DNA from: Stercorarius parasiticus
Taxonomy: Eukaryota; Chordata; Aves; Charadriiformes; Stercorariidae
Assembly: GCA_013396915.1 (NCBI GenBank)
Contig: VWZL01004638.1
Location: forward strand, 496,001-560,000
Direction of reading: 5' to 3'
Length of the DNA: 64,000 nt
Under the pieces are notes generated by a model. That model saw only the letters and a program-made list of their open reading frames with translations. It ran no database searches and was not told the origin of the DNA. How positions within the stretch are numbered: the stretch's first letter is position 1; each line of letters opens with the position of its first letter. The translations under genes were made by a program, and so were the position numbers. Positions 41,313 through 51,100 of the stretch are shown piece by piece.

Positions 41313-43015
41313 TGCATTTAATGAAAGATTAAAGCTTTCTTAATCCATGAGTTAAGAACGGTCATGCAGTTTGTGCATAGTAAAGTGATTCAGATAGTTG
41401 TTTCACTGGTGACAATTTGCCTGCCGCACGTAAAACAATCCTTTTTAGTTTACCAAAAAGAAAAAAGTTCTAAGATACTCATTCATCAGTTTCCAAGTCT
41501 GTTTGCTTACCTAAGCACATAGCCAAACCCATTTAGTTTTGAGATTAAGTTGGAAATCTCAGAAGAATAAATTTCTCTGTGGGTATTTCTGATTTCATTT
41601 ACATTCAAAATGAGCTGACTGTCGTGCTGTGTAGAATCACTCTTTACTCTGTGTCTCAACTGGATTTTATGTGGGAGTTGTTGAGAAGTTAAAACAGAAT
41701 TTTATGATTGTCATGTTAGCATAGCCCTAAAAGTAAAGCTTTTATTTTAGCTGAAGACATTTAGTTCTAAATGGGTTCTGAAAGGGAAATTCTGTCTTTT
41801 TTTGTATTTTTTTTTTTGTGATGCTGCAAAAAAAAAAAAAAGATTATTTGCATTTAGGATAATCCACAGAGAACAGTACATTATTTTTGTTTTGATATTA
41901 ATGCAGTACAAATAGTTGTACTAACCAACAAGATTACTGTGAAAGTGAAAAATTGGCCTTCCTCACCAAAAAAAAAGCGCCAACCCAAAAAAACCTACTT
42001 TGCAAAGAGTACAACCACCTCTGCCAAATTGTCCCTCAAAATAGAGCAGCTTAGTCTCATGTCTCATTTGTAGCTCAGGAGGTGTTTCCTCAATGCTGTG
42101 CTCAAGTGTGTATGTGCCATTGATGTTGTAAGCACCTGACTGCCACTTGACGTTTAAGACTTTGTACTTCATAATTAACCAAAAGTGTAAATTATGTAAG
42201 TGGTTCATTCCTGGAGGTCTGTTATTCTTGTAACTCAGCCATCTAATTAATCTTTGGTGAACAAAGAAAACAATGGGACCGTGTCTGAAATTGTACTGAA
42301 CTAGTGGAAATGAGATACACTTTAGCATCTGAGAAGGAAGCAAAAAAAAGCAGCTGCTTTAGGTGGTGGTTCAGCTAAGACAGCAGAATCAGAAAATGAC
42401 AATTGATTCCCTAACCATCACAGCATCAGTCCATTCAAGAGGCCCGTGAAGATCCCATTGCAGGTCTGGATCAAAAGAACTAAATTAAAGCAGGCTTCCT
42501 GGAAAGAACTGAGAAAGAAAAGTAGCATTAGGGAACAGAAGGAGGGCATCTGAGTCTAAGAAGAGCATTGATTCTGAATTTTTCATCAGTCTCGTGAATT
42601 TAAAATCAAATTATATAGCTATGTGGCATTGTAATTCTGTATATTCCTTTATAGCTCTCATTCCATATTACAACTTTCTCTTGCTGAATGTGCTGTTTAA
42701 TAACAGGTTCCCAATGCTATGCACCCAATTTATAATTTCTTTTCTGAAAATTGCAAGTAGTACCTTATTCTAAGTAAAGCAGTTTACAGTGGTTGCTCTT
42801 CAGTAATGATACTGCGCAATTACATCAAATCTATCATCTGCTATCCTAAGAAAAGAGAAATATCATGGTATCGTGAATATCAATTATGCCATAGCACTTG
42901 GTAAATGGCAGATTTTTAATGGGAGTCACATTATTTCTTAATGTAAGCCAATTTTACAGTGCATATAACTGTAAAATCTTTTCCCTCTTTCCAAATAAAT
43001 TCTCTTCTGTTTCAG
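41313..43015. other. AT-rich unannotated DNA
   Basis: It contains a 126-codon minus-strand open frame at 41963-42343 without a recognisable family, and A- or T-runs near 41805-41840. Nothing else can be supported. A pyrimidine-rich splice-acceptor-like sequence closes the interval at 43015. Confidence 0.5.
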
Positions 43016-43117
43016 GAGTACCAGTGTGTTAATAGTTCTTGCAGTGAAGATGGCAAAAGTGCAATTGCATATAGAAGAAATGTACATCTTAGGATTCTTC
43101 GAGAAGTTACATTTTAA
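43016..43117 (+). other. Candidate short terminal exon (unproven)
   Basis: A strong acceptor-like sequence (tctcttctgtttcag, 43001-43015) is followed by 33 sense codons and a TAA stop at 43115-43117. The reading begins EYQCVNSSC and has mixed polar composition with no low-complexity bias. A second frame is also open across the same bases and contains an internal ATG at 43050. No upstream exon, family match or poly(A) signal that I can tie to it was found. Chance coincidence in 64 kb remains the more likely explanation. Confidence 0.15.
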
Positions 43118-43930
43118 TTTTTTTCCCTGAAAATTTTTGTTTTTTGCCAGTAGAATGTTTTATTTTGGAGACAGTAATTACTTTCAAAGCATCTGTCTGT
43201 ATTTTCCCAGACTTCAGCATATGCATATTAGAAAGTGTTTATAATGAAGAGATAAAAACATTTTTATGCCAAGCTTGGCAAACTATGCAAAATGTTGAAC
43301 TGAGCTGTACAGCCATTTTATGAATAAGGTAAACTTACTAAGGCTACATAATTGTTATGGTCACCTTATTGATATAACTGATTGCATTTTGTGTTTGAAA
43401 AGACCTTAAGTCCACAGAATAAGAATATATTTTAAAATTCCTTAAAATGTAGTAAGGAATAACTGGCAGGTCTTCTTACTTGCTTAGGTTGCAAGATTTC
43501 AGTGGAGGCCAAACCAGTGAAGCTTTCAGTTTTGTGAATAACAACCAGTAGTTGAAAGCAATTTAATAACAGTCCACTTATTCCCTTTTCAGACACACAG
43601 GAATATGCAACAGTCTGCAAAAAATGTTATGTGTTTTATCATTGTCGAGTGATCTTCCCCAAGTTTTTTGAGCCTGACAAAGCTAGCAGTTGGTGTGACA
43701 GTTCCTGATAGGAAGCTGGGGCGATAGAGAGAGATCGTGGATATGTTGAGGGTGAATGAGGCAGCGCGTTTCACAGCCCCTAAGAAGGTGAATTGTTAGG
43801 GTGAAGAACCCAGTGAATAAAGTCCAGTCCTGGAAGTAAATAGATGTATTTGTGAAAGAAAATCAAATAGAGTGCAATACCTACTTTCTGTTGCTCATGA
43901 AAATGTTTCTGTGCATTCATGATGGAACGT
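43118..43930. other. AT-rich unannotated DNA
   Basis: Short overlapping open frames only. It ends directly at the 3' terminus of the outer CR1 copy. Confidence 0.6.
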
Positions 43931-44540
43931 AGAATCATAGAATGGTTAGAGTTGGAAGGGACCTTAAAGATCATCCAGTTCCAACCCCCCTGCCATGGGC
44001 AGGGACACCTCCCGCTAGACCAGGCTGCTCAAAGCCCCATCCAACCTGGCCTTGAAGTTCTCCAGGGATGGGGCATCCACAACTTTTCTAGGCAACCTGT
44101 TTCAGTGCCTCACCACTCTCACAGTAAAGAATTGCTTCCTAATATCTAATCTAAATCTCCCCTCTTTCAGATTAAAACCGTTACCTCTCGTCCTGTCACT
44201 ACACTCCCTCCCCATCTTTCCTCTAGACCCCTTTAAGTACTGGAAGGCTGCTATAAAGTTTCCCTGGAGCCTTCTCTTCTCCAGGNGCCCAGTCCTTCTC
44301 CTCAGGACTGCTCTCAAGCCATTCTCCGCCCAACCTGTATTTGTGCTTGGGATTTCCCCTACCCAGGTGCAGGACCTTGCACTTGGCCTTGTTGAACTTC
44401 ATGAGGTTCACACAGGCCCACCTCTCAAGCCTGTCCAGGTCCCTCTGGATGGCATCCCTTCCCTCCAACTTGTTGACTGCATGACACAGCTTGGTGTCAT
44501 TGGCAAACTTGCTGAGCATACACTCAGTCCCGCTGTTCAT
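43931..44540 (-). mobile_element. Outer CR1 LINE copy, 3' part (RT palm, C-terminus, 3' end)
   Basis: Read on the minus strand, 44540 to 44287 encodes the CR1 ORF2 reverse-transcriptase segment. It includes the active-site region LSKFANDTKL, then the LERWACVNLMKFNKAKCKVL block and a KHKYRLGGEW segment. From 44285 down to 43931 it resumes much later in the protein, at [18 protein letters not shown], and runs to the 3' end with the terminal repeat agaatcatagaat. The intervening thumb-region sequence is deleted at an ambiguous base. The active-site box has N where CR1 proteins normally have the first D. Together with the truncation this marks a non-functional copy. The element continues at 45040 beyond a nested insertion. 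Confidence 0.93.
44536..44540. repeat. Left target-site duplication of inner CR1 (ttcat)
   Basis: ttcat occurs immediately before the inner CR1 terminus and is repeated at 45040-45044. The terminal repeat itself can begin with 'tcat', so the true duplication could be shorter. Confidence 0.65.
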
Positions 44541-45039
44541 AGAATCATAGAATGTCTCAGGGTAGAAAGGACCTTAAAGATCATCTAGTTCCAGCCCCCC
44601 TGCCATGGGCAGGGACACCTCCCACTAGACCAGGCTGCTCAAAGCCCCATCCAACCTGGCCTTGAAGTTCTCCAGGGATGGGGCATCCACAACTTTTCTA
44701 GGCAACCTGTTCCAGTGCCTCACCACTCTCACAGTAAAGAATTTCTTCCTAATACCTAATCTAAATTTCCCCTCTTTCAGTTTAAAACCGTTACCTCTCA
44801 TCCTATCGCTACACTCCCTGATAAAGGGTCCCTCCCCATCTTTCCTGTAAGCCCCCTTTAGGTACTGGAAGGCTGTTATAAGGTCTCCTCAGAGCCTTCT
44901 CTTCTCCAGGCCTAACAACCCCAGCTCTCTCAGCCTGTCCTCCTAGGAGAGGTGCTCCAGCCCTCTGATCATCTTTGTGGCCCTCTGCTAGACCCGTTCC
45001 AACAGGTCCATGTCCTTCTTATGCTGAGGGCTCCAGAGC
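44541..45039 (-). mobile_element. Inner CR1 LINE copy nested in the outer one
   Basis: A second 3' CR1 fragment, 499 bp, in the same orientation. Its 3' terminus agaatcatagaatg starts at 44541. Over the roughly 300 bp next to the 3' end it closely matches the outer copy, including the shared gggcatccacaacttttcta variant, so both belong to the same subfamily. It is flanked by ttcat at 44536-44540 and again at 45040-45044. Removing it rejoins the outer CR1 reading across the insertion point, from 'gctgttcat' to 'gttgccaccaaagatg'. Confidence 0.92.
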
Positions 45040-45044
45040 TTCAT
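45040..45044. repeat. Right target-site duplication of inner CR1 (ttcat)
   Basis: Second copy of ttcat, at the 5' truncation point of the inner CR1, followed directly by outer-element sequence. Confidence 0.65.
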
Positions 45045-45075
45045 GTTGCCACCAAAGATGTTAAACAGCACTGGA
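45040..45075 (-). mobile_element. Outer CR1 copy, 5' remainder
   Basis: The sequence gttgccaccaaagatgttaa followed by acagcactgg matches the CR1 region just upstream of the reverse-transcriptase active-site box (the LFNIF-type segment on the minus strand). It is the continuation of the outer element after the nested copy. Homology fades after about 45075, which marks the 5' truncation. Confidence 0.8.
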
Positions 45076-45098
45076 TTTGATTTGGTGTTAAACAGCAC
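45059..45098. repeat. Short direct duplication at the outer CR1 5' edge
   Basis: tgttaaacagcac at 45059-45071 recurs exactly at 45086-45098. The 27-bp spacing suggests a local duplication overlapping the point where CR1 homology ends. Confidence 0.75.
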
Positions 45099-47881
45099 GC
45101 TCTTTTTGGACACCTTTTTTGGGGTCTATTTGAATTAATTTTTGGGGGTGTATGCAGACTATCTATCTAATGCAAAGCCATCACAACTGTGGCACTCTTT
45201 ATGGTTGCAGAGGTGTGTTGACCTGTAGCCTGTGAGGGTCTGGCAATTCCTGCTGCAGATATATAATCGATATCATGATTATTCTGATAATCAACTCCTG
45301 AATGTACCAGTGTGCAAAGGAAACAGTCAGTATGCATGAAAAATGGCTAAAATATAGAAATGCATTTTGTTGCATCATTTTTTTTAAAAAACACAAGGTC
45401 ATATACATCGCATACAACCTCCTAGCAGCAGTTAGCTGCAGAGTTGGATCTTCTGACTTCTGTGCAGACTTTCAGTACTGAAGATGAATAAATGTGGACA
45501 GATCAGACAAAGAAGAGAGAAGTATCATGTGTATTTCTATAACTATTAGAAATATGTGTAGTGATTGATGGCTGAGATTCTTTCTTTCTTTCATTTAAGA
45601 AGTTGATTGGTGTCAATGGTAGGTAGAGAAACTAAGGAAAGAGAGGTGATGTGTTCAGTTTGAAAGGGATTGTGACTGCCTTAGGAAGTCAATAGTTTGA
45701 TGCATAAAAACTTGAGCTGTTTATCCATTTCTAACATAATTTATCAGGTGCATTGTGCTATTGTATTCATTTGCAAAATATTTCTTCAGAATAAGGCCTT
45801 ACATACTGCAAAGAGCTTAAAGTATACCAAAATATAAATAACACTGAATGAAAAAGGTAAAGTTTGGCTGTCATCCACTTTTGGCATCTTGTCAAGTATT
45901 TTGTTCTCTAAGATAAAAGATGTAACAATTTTTTTTTACTCTAACTTCTAGCTAGGTGGTACCAAACAAAGTGGCCAGTTCTGCTCAGGTCTAGTAAATT
46001 CTATCCTCATGTTACATTGTTTAGAGAGTATGTATAAAACCCAAAGATCAAACCACAGATCTTACTTGTATGTGGATGTGCTTCTGAGGTACGTAATTTC
46101 AACACCAAAAAAAGCTTGGAAATGTTTTTTCATCTTATTTTGAAGAAATAGAAGCTCACTTCTTCTTCTTGTTTTAAGTTTTAACATAGAGTGCAAATAT
46201 TGTTCTGAAATTTCTCAGTCATTACATGTTTTAATTTAAATGGTTTAAAAACAAATAAATAAAACCCTACAATGTTGGTCAAAATGTTGAAAAAAATAAT
46301 TGCATTGCTTTTCCATGTGTTTTGTGATTTGTTTGTTTATTTTGTATGGCCATTTTTATGCATACTTGCTTCTCGCAGTGTGTCATAGAATATCTTTTGC
46401 AATTGCTCAGAAAAGAAAAACATGGGTAGTTGAATAAGCTAAAACACACAATAAAGCCCTGCAATTGAAAAAAAAGAGATAAAATTGGATAAAAAAAAAA
46501 AAAAAGAAATGCATCCACACAGCTATATAGGCTGATAAAAATGTATTTAGATCCTTTGGGATTACTTGTAGAGCTACCAAGAGGCTTCAGAGAAACATTG
46601 ATTTTGGTTTGGGCTCTGACAGAAATACACAGAAGTGGCGTCTCTTGAGTTGTGTGATGGGTTAATAGGAGTAGTTTCTGTGTCCAGATGTGTTATGGTG
46701 TAATTTTTTGCAGTAGTACTAATCAGCAGTGTCACTCCATATATTATATACTGTTCCTGATTTGAAAACTTGCTCTATAATTCTGAGCCTGCCTGAAATC
46801 AGAGGGGTAAGGATTTTGCCGTGAGAGTAACCTCAAGGGTAGCTGAAGAAAAAAGGAAATTAAAAGGAAAAAACTTGTTTCAGTAGAGTGTGATTTTATT
46901 CCTGGACTGTAAAACAAACCAAAGAATGAAATAGTAAGTTTAAGATACAATAACATTGGATTGGGAAGCAGCATGTTCACCAGTTTGTACATACTAAACA
47001 TACTTAAGCTTTTCGTTTTCTGGGCACACAACACACAGTATCTTCTTTTGTTAAAAAAAAGCTAAATCTTCTTTTAAAAGTTAATATGCAGTCCCTTGCA
47101 AGATGAAAACAGGAAATATTTTTGGAAAAATGTGTAAAAAATAGTTGGATAAGTCTTTTTTTCTGTTTTTTTTGTGGGTTTTTTTTTTTCTTCTCCCAGT
47201 CCCCCTCCTTGCTCTCCCTGTGAGAGAATATCACACTGGTAGCTTACTGGGGCTTGTTTTCTTTGCTTCACTTTAAAATTTTTCTTCACTATCATCTATT
47301 CATCTCAAATAATTGGAGTCTAAACAAGAGATGCATGATTAAGTGTAAGTTTATAAAGCAGATAATTAATATGCACAATCACTATATGTAACCAGATTTA
47401 ATATTCAATACACCGTTTTCTTACAAGCCATATATGTATAGCAAATGGTAGTGCTTGGCTCTGTTCTCTGGTTGAACCATACCATGTATGCCAACATTTC
47501 TTGTAAATCAAGATGCACTATGATTAAGTTACTTGACCGATTCTTAATCCAATAATTCAAACACTCTGATGCTGACAAAACTGGTATTTGATTCTTGCCT
47601 AAATTGTAAATCGGATTCCACAAGCATGAGGAAGAGATTGCTATGACTATGCAAGAGATTAATACTGGGATTTAGTTTTGCAAATTAAATTTTCTATTTG
47701 GATAAAAATACAGTTTTCCAAATTGCAAAATTCCACTGTCTTTGTCTGTCACTTTCTTGCTGTTTGGTTGCAGGCTTTGAGTCTGGTAAACAGTGAATGT
47801 TGTGTTAAGGAAAAGGATTGTAAAATGGAAAAAGTATGTATTCAACCCAACTGCCTAGAAGCTCCTTAAATACCTATAAAT
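45099..47881. other. AT-rich unannotated DNA
   Basis: No gene is recognisable. It includes a short TTCTTTC repeat near 45581-45596, an A15 run at 46491-46505 and a pyrimidine-rich stretch at about 47155-47220. Lysine-rich or phenylalanine-rich open frames here reflect these homopolymers. Confidence 0.55.
46491..46505. repeat. A15 homopolymer
   Basis: Fifteen consecutive A. There is no flanking element with recognisable ends. Confidence 0.9.
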
Positions 47882-48194
47882 TTAACTAAATTCCATTTGT
47901 GGTTCAGTATCAGTACATTCTGTGGAAGTACGTCCTTGTAAACCCTGGTTTACAGTCTTCTTCGTTGTCTTCCACAAAAGAACCCTAAATTTGGTGAGGG
48001 CAGCAAGTACCCTTGCTAGTGTCTTCATTGTACTTGAACATAGCGCAAGAAGAGACTGCATGAACCAAGGAGCCCTGAGAGTCCAGGAAAGGTCAAGGGC
48101 ATGGAGTGTGATTGATTGCATGGTTTCTATGAGGGCAGGAGTCCTGAAGCTTGCTGCAGCTTGTGGGAATGCAGTAGCCCCAGTCTCCATCTAG
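47882..48194. other. Region open in frames on both strands, unidentified
   Basis: A 102-codon frame on the minus strand (47882-48190) almost exactly overlaps a 90-codon frame on the plus strand (47922-48194). The sequence is less AT-rich than its surroundings. Neither product resembles a known protein. It could be an old interspersed repeat or a chance low-stop stretch. I do not call a gene. Confidence 0.3.
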
Positions 48195-51100
48195 ACAAGA
48201 AAGTTTCCTGGCAAGGGCTTAAAGATAGTGAGGAGCTTGGATTTTGTGAGTAAAATGCAGCTATTAGTTTGTCTGGGTTCTGGTTTAATCCAGCGTATGG
48301 AGCCATTGAAGCAACAGACGTTGCTGGAGAACTGACAGTCTTTCAGTGTCTTACCACAGATTTCCCTGAAAGTATAGCAGTTGTATTCCCACAGTTAACT
48401 GGAGAAAAAAATCCAGGCTCTAAAAAGAACCACAAAATAAGCTTCCAATATACCTGGGCAAGTGTAAGCAGGGTAACTGGTTCTGCTGAGGGATCCTTGC
48501 ATGCAAGGTAGATTGATGTAGGTGTTGAGACATGACTCCCAGTCACGCTCTCTGACGTAGCAAAGTTAAATCTGGGACAGGAAGAGCATGGCCACTTTCA
48601 AGTTAGCTTGTAGAGTCATTTCATAGTACTTCCTTAGCAAAATGAGTGTCTGTTTCAGGTTTTCGTCCATGAATGTGTAAAAGGATGACAGAATATTCAA
48701 AGCTCTCTCGCAGAATAAATAATACCACATTTGGCAATACCTTTACTTATTTCAGTGCCCTGTATTTGTCATTTATATTATACTGATTTGTATTGAGGAT
48801 ATGTTTAGACAGTGTACTTTTGTGCATGGAAGCCATCTTCCAGTCACAGTTGAAAAAACAGTAGAGTTTAAGGAAAACACAAGAACCAAAAGACTAAAGC
48901 AGTGAAAGAAAATTTAAAAACTTAAAATGTACTGGCATTACGGGGCAACCATGAACAGCAGGTTTATTCTTTGTAATTTAGAGACTTAAAGTCCATCTGT
49001 CTAGAATTTGGTTTCCACAACTGTCATAGTACAGAGCGTGTTCCCGTTTGCTTGCTTTCCACAAGACCACCCAGGGATTTCCAGTTATTTTTGAAGAGGA
49101 GTTGCTGTGGAATTGACAGTGGGAAGAATGCAGGGATGCTATTCTTGTCACCCCCTTCACCCTTCCCCTCCCCACCACCAAATCAAAGACAATAGTTTCA
49201 CTGTGGACTACTCATTGAGTTGTCTTAAATCTGCACAGAGCACAAATGCAGGCATTCAGAAGCTTCTGAAACCTTATTTAGTTATTCTTGGCCTCTCCTT
49301 TGGGTTATAAAATTTACTTTTGATTGTGATAAGATGCTCCAGCATGTGTTTTAAAAAAAAAACAAACCTGCTGATCAAATACTGTCAGGATGAATATATG
49401 GAGTTACTCATATATGCACAGCCACGGAGTTTCACAGTTTTTGGGATGCTGTCTTCTAGGACCATCACTGTATCAGGCAGAGCTCTGAACCTGCTCTTCG
49501 AGAAACATCTGTCATTTGAACTGTTGGAGAAGCCTTATTAGTTGCATAAAGCCTGCAAGAAAGAGTTAGGCAGGTCTAATTCCAGCTGGGAGAGGAGAGT
49601 CAAACACATATCCAATAGCTAGCTTATTATAGAACAGTGTGAAACATAAGGCTTATTTCAGGAACTTACTGAGTTTTGTAGTTTATCTGTTATATAGTTA
49701 GGGTCATAGTTTTTTTCTTATTCGTTTATTCTGTTTTTATTTCTGAAGCACAGCAGGATTTACATTTTCACTTTCTATTTTTTTGACCTGTCATCCTGAT
49801 CATTTTAAGATGTAGTTGGATTGCATTCAGTAGCTCTATATTAAAACATGTGATGCATGTATGTATTGAAAGAAATATGAAAATGTATGAAAATATGTAA
49901 TTGTGTACACTGTTTGGATGGAAAATTGAAGATGATAACCCCTTTCACCATTTAACAGAGCGTGAAAGAGCAAGAGAGATTCAAAAACTTCATTAATTGC
50001 TGTAACATGACGTTACAAGCCACCTGCACTTCAAAGAATTTACAGTGAAGCAGATGGATTGATGAATATGCCATCAAAGATTTTGAGAATGTTTGTTTTA
50101 AAAATAAACTGCTTTCTAAGTCATTGACAATCAAAGCATACAATTTACAAAAATGTCACTGCTCTTTTTTTTCTTGTATCCTGCATACTTTTAAAAACAT
50201 ATCCTTGTCTTTGGGAGTGGGATTCAGAGACGTTTTCATGAGCAGTGACTGCAGTGGATTTGAAACCATCTTCACGTCATAAGAAGATTTATAACCCCTT
50301 ATGCTTCATGGGCGTCTAATAACTGAGGGCAGGAGTGGAGTGTCAGTGTTTTTTTTCATTTGACTGTGTGGGTCTGGGGCTCATGGAGGTGCAGAATTAG
50401 TCCTCTTGGCTAGACTGAGTAGTGTAGCAGGATGCGGGATGAGCATAGCTAACACAGTAATAATCTACACTGACAATTTTGCAAAAATCTTAGCTTTTAT
50501 TCACTTTTCAACAGAAATTTGTGCCACAATAAGTGGCTTTATAATTAGTACGGTCTTACTCATCAGAGGGCCCAGGAAACAGAAGTCTTGAACTGAAGTA
50601 AACTTGTGTTTGATGTGTAGGATGTGTTTGACATCCTAAGTCCAGTCATTCCAATAACAATCTTATTATTATTTGTATGAAGTGGAGGAGATGTTATTGT
50701 TCAGAACTAAATATCAGAAGTCGGGGATGTAGAAGAGGAAAAATAGTGACATATTTCCCCTCTTTGAGAGTTGACATTGCTACATGTTCTTTTTCTTCTA
50801 GAATAGATTGAGTCATGAAAACTTCTTCCCATGGTTAAATGTGGATTATATTAGAAACTTGCTGTTACTTTTGGACTGACTTTGAGTGTAAATTTCACTT
50901 TCATCATCTTCATTTCCTAAAATCATTATAAGCAGGAAAACTCTGCTAATTTTTAAATCTATTTTAGTACCATGTTATAGTGCCTGCTAGGTGAGTTCTT
51001 CTAAGAGAAGAACTGAGGTGCACATTCTTACTTTCAAAAAATAATTTCTAATTCTGCAGCTTGATTAGATGTTGATTGCTTCATAAAGTCTTTTCCTTGT

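Noticed and set aside
44052..44588. 178-codon plus-strand open frame
   Set aside because: It is the antisense of the two CR1 copies, which have low stop density on that strand. The true element reads on the minus strand.
46744..47295. Overlapping lysine- or phenylalanine-rich open frames
   Set aside because: They are generated by the T-rich and A-rich homopolymers at 47040-47200.
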